Source: CTSoil-075 sp964292325
GTDB taxonomy: Bacteria; Bacillota; Negativicutes; DSM-13327
Direction of reading: 5' to 3'
Assembly (NCBI GenBank): GCA_964292325.1
Contig: CAXYVG010000033.1
Location: 1-34,697, forward strand
Length of the DNA stretch: 34,697 nucleotides
Positions within the stretch are counted from its first letter, which is position 1. The number at the start of each line of letters is the position of its first letter. The notes under the pieces are model-generated. The model worked only from the letters and a program-made list of their open reading frames with translations, did not search any database and was not told the origin of the DNA. A program made the position numbers and the translations under genes. Positions 33,589 through 34,697 of this stretch are shown here, in pieces.

Positions 33589-33617
33589 AACTCTTAGCCT
33601 ATGCTAAGAGTTTTTTT
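33589..33617 (+). terminator. Second hairpin-terminator after RS5
   Basis: AACTCTTAGC (33589-33598) / GCTAAGAGTT (33603-33612), 10 perfect pairs with loop CTAT, then a T run to 33617. Confidence 0.8.
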
Positions 33618-33651
33618 ATTTCCAAATTTTATAGAAATGGAAGGTGATATG

Positions 33652-34697
33652 ATGGAAAAGCAAAATGAAAACAATGAACATTTAGTCGATGATAAGCCGC
33701 AAGAACGCTTCTTTGCTGAATTCCCTTATCCTACTTATGAAGAATGGCGTGCTGAATCTGAAAAATCTTTAAAAGGAGCTAATTGGGAAAAAAAATTAGT
33801 GACTCGAACCTACGAAGGCATTGAATTACAACCCATGTATCGTATGGAAGATATTGAAGAATTAGAACATTGTCATTCCCTGCCTGGGAGTTTTCCTTTT
33901 GTGCGTGGGACCAAGACAACAGGTTATTTGGAAAAACCTTGGGAAATCAGTCAGGAATGTGCAGAACCCTTGGCGGATATCTTTAATCAAGTCATGCAGG
34001 AGGATCTCGCGAAGGGATGTACTGGCATGAACATTGTACTAGATCAAGGGACGCAAAAAGGAATGGACTTTGATCAAGCCGATGAACAGACGATTGGTAA
34101 AGGATTATCCTTATCAAATTTAGATGACGTACAAAGGGCGTTTACAGGAATCGACTTTAAAAAGATACCTTTATTTATGCCTGTGGGTACTTCAGGAATT
34201 CAGATGGTTAGTTTGATGATGGCTATGATGAAAGCTAATGGGCAAGATCCGCATACATTAAAAGGATGCATTGGAGTAGATCCTTTAGGACAACTGGCAA
34301 AAACAGGTACATTACCTGATTCATTGGAAAATCTTTATGATGAAATGGCAGGAGTGGTGACTTGGGCACACTGCAACCAGATAAATTTTAGAACCATTCT
34401 AGTGGGGGGAGAAACCTACCATGATAGTGGTGCTAATGCGGTACAAGAGTTGGCCTTTGCACTGGCTACTGGTGTTGAATATTTGCGGAGTATGCAAGAA
34501 CGTGGTATTTCCATTGATATGGCTGCTAAACAGATTTATTTTTCGTTTTCCGTCGGTACTAAATTTTTTATGGAAATTGCTAAATTGCGAGCAGCTCGTA
34601 TGTTATGGGCACAGATTGTAGAAGCCTTTGGTGGTGGTGAAGAAGGACAAAAAATGGTCATTCATGCTCGTACGTCTGCTTTTACAAAAACGGTATA
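33652..34697 (+). CDS. mutA: Methylmalonyl-CoA mutase small subunit (3' end outside window)
   Basis: The first 348 residues are visible, open to the right edge. Opening FFAEFPYPTYEEWRAESEKSLKGANWEKKLVTRTYEGIELQPMY is the methylmalonyl-CoA mutase beta-subunit start (short form: FPYPTYEEWR, EGIELQPMYR); later come CIGVDPLG, NFRTILVGGETYHDSGANAVQELAFALATG-type TIM-barrel strands and the IYFSFSVGTKFFMEIAKLRAARMLW helix. The small subunit forms a heterodimer with MutB and does not itself bind B12; together they interconvert succinyl-CoA and R-methylmalonyl-CoA, central in propionate formation or use. SD AAGGTGA (33641-33647) favours ATG 33652 over ATG 33649. mutB is expected just beyond the window. 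It sits behind RS5 with two terminators. Confidence 0.93.
   Translation, partial: MEKQNENNEHLVDDKPQERFFAEFPYPTYEEWRAESEKSLKGANWEKKLVTRTYEGIELQPMYRMEDIEELEHCHSLPGSFPFVRGTKTTGYLEKPWEISQECAEPLADIFNQVMQEDLAKGCTGMNIVLDQGTQKGMDFDQADEQTIGKGLSLSNLDDVQRAFTGIDFKKIPLFMPVGTSGIQMVSLMMAMMKANGQDPHTLKGCIGVDPLGQLAKTGTLPDSLENLYDEMAGVVTWAHCNQINFRTILVGGETYHDSGANAVQELAFALATGVEYLRSMQERGISIDMAAKQIYFSFSVGTKFFMEIAKLRAARMLWAQIVEAFGGGEEGQKMVIHARTSAFTKTV

Noticed and set aside
1..34697. CRISPR arrays, insertion sequences, tRNA and rRNA genes
   Set aside because: None seen: the only repeats are the riboswitch cassettes and paralogous genes, and no transposase or RNA-gene signature was found.

Overview
The window looks like chromosomal DNA from an anaerobic diderm Firmicute (Negativicutes, Sporomusaceae/Pelosinus-like). 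This is an inference from the combination of TonB-dependent outer-membrane receptors with AT-rich coding sequence, strong Firmicute-style Shine-Dalgarno sites, GTG/TTG starts, class-II cobalamin riboswitches with intrinsic terminators, and the anaerobic cobaltochelatase CbiK. Nearly everything in it concerns corrinoids, cobalt or tetrapyrroles.

Layout. (1) 1-6520: an operon entering from the left, with a decayed cobN copy, a radical SAM/SPASM protein, the cobinamide amidohydrolase CbiZ, and two Mg-chelatase-type AAA+ subunits (I-like and D-like with VWA). (2) 6605-7703: cbiK with a His-rich tail, behind a possible attenuated leader. (3) 7828-10159: cobalamin riboswitch RS1 and a TonB-dependent receptor whose signal peptide is cut by an in-frame TGA. 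(4) 10243-22068: promoter, riboswitch RS2 and a six-gene operon of TonB receptor, full-length CobN, an S-component-like membrane protein with a large periplasmic domain, a fused double EcfA ATPase, EcfT and an anchored beta-propeller. (5) 22105-23838, minus strand: an SbmA/BacA/YddA/Rv1819c-type ABC protein. (6) 23916-32483: a riboswitch relic, riboswitch RS3, then a methyltransferase, an Opp/Nik-type ABC importer (binding lipoprotein, two permeases, fused ATPases) and a third TonB receptor. (7) 32617-33174: riboswitch RS4 with no recognisable gene behind it. (8) 33248-34697: riboswitch RS5 and the start of methylmalonyl-CoA mutase small subunit, running off the right edge.

How it may work together. 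Three TonB receptors would bring cobalt-containing ligands or corrinoids across the outer membrane. Two different inner-membrane importers (ECF type and Opp/Nik type), plus possibly the SbmA-like protein, would carry them inside. CbiZ would remodel salvaged corrinoids. CobN with the AAA+ pair could insert or remove metal. All three transporter units and mutA sit behind B12 riboswitches. The best candidate for an undescribed system is the RS2 operon, where a CobN-class large chelatase subunit is embedded in a dedicated TonB-ECF import line with an unusual two-domain S-component and a periplasmic propeller, in an organism that already has the CbiK route. Three of the five riboswitches (RS2, RS3, RS5) look like copies of one promoter-aptamer-terminator cassette, and a broken aptamer piece lies next to one of them.
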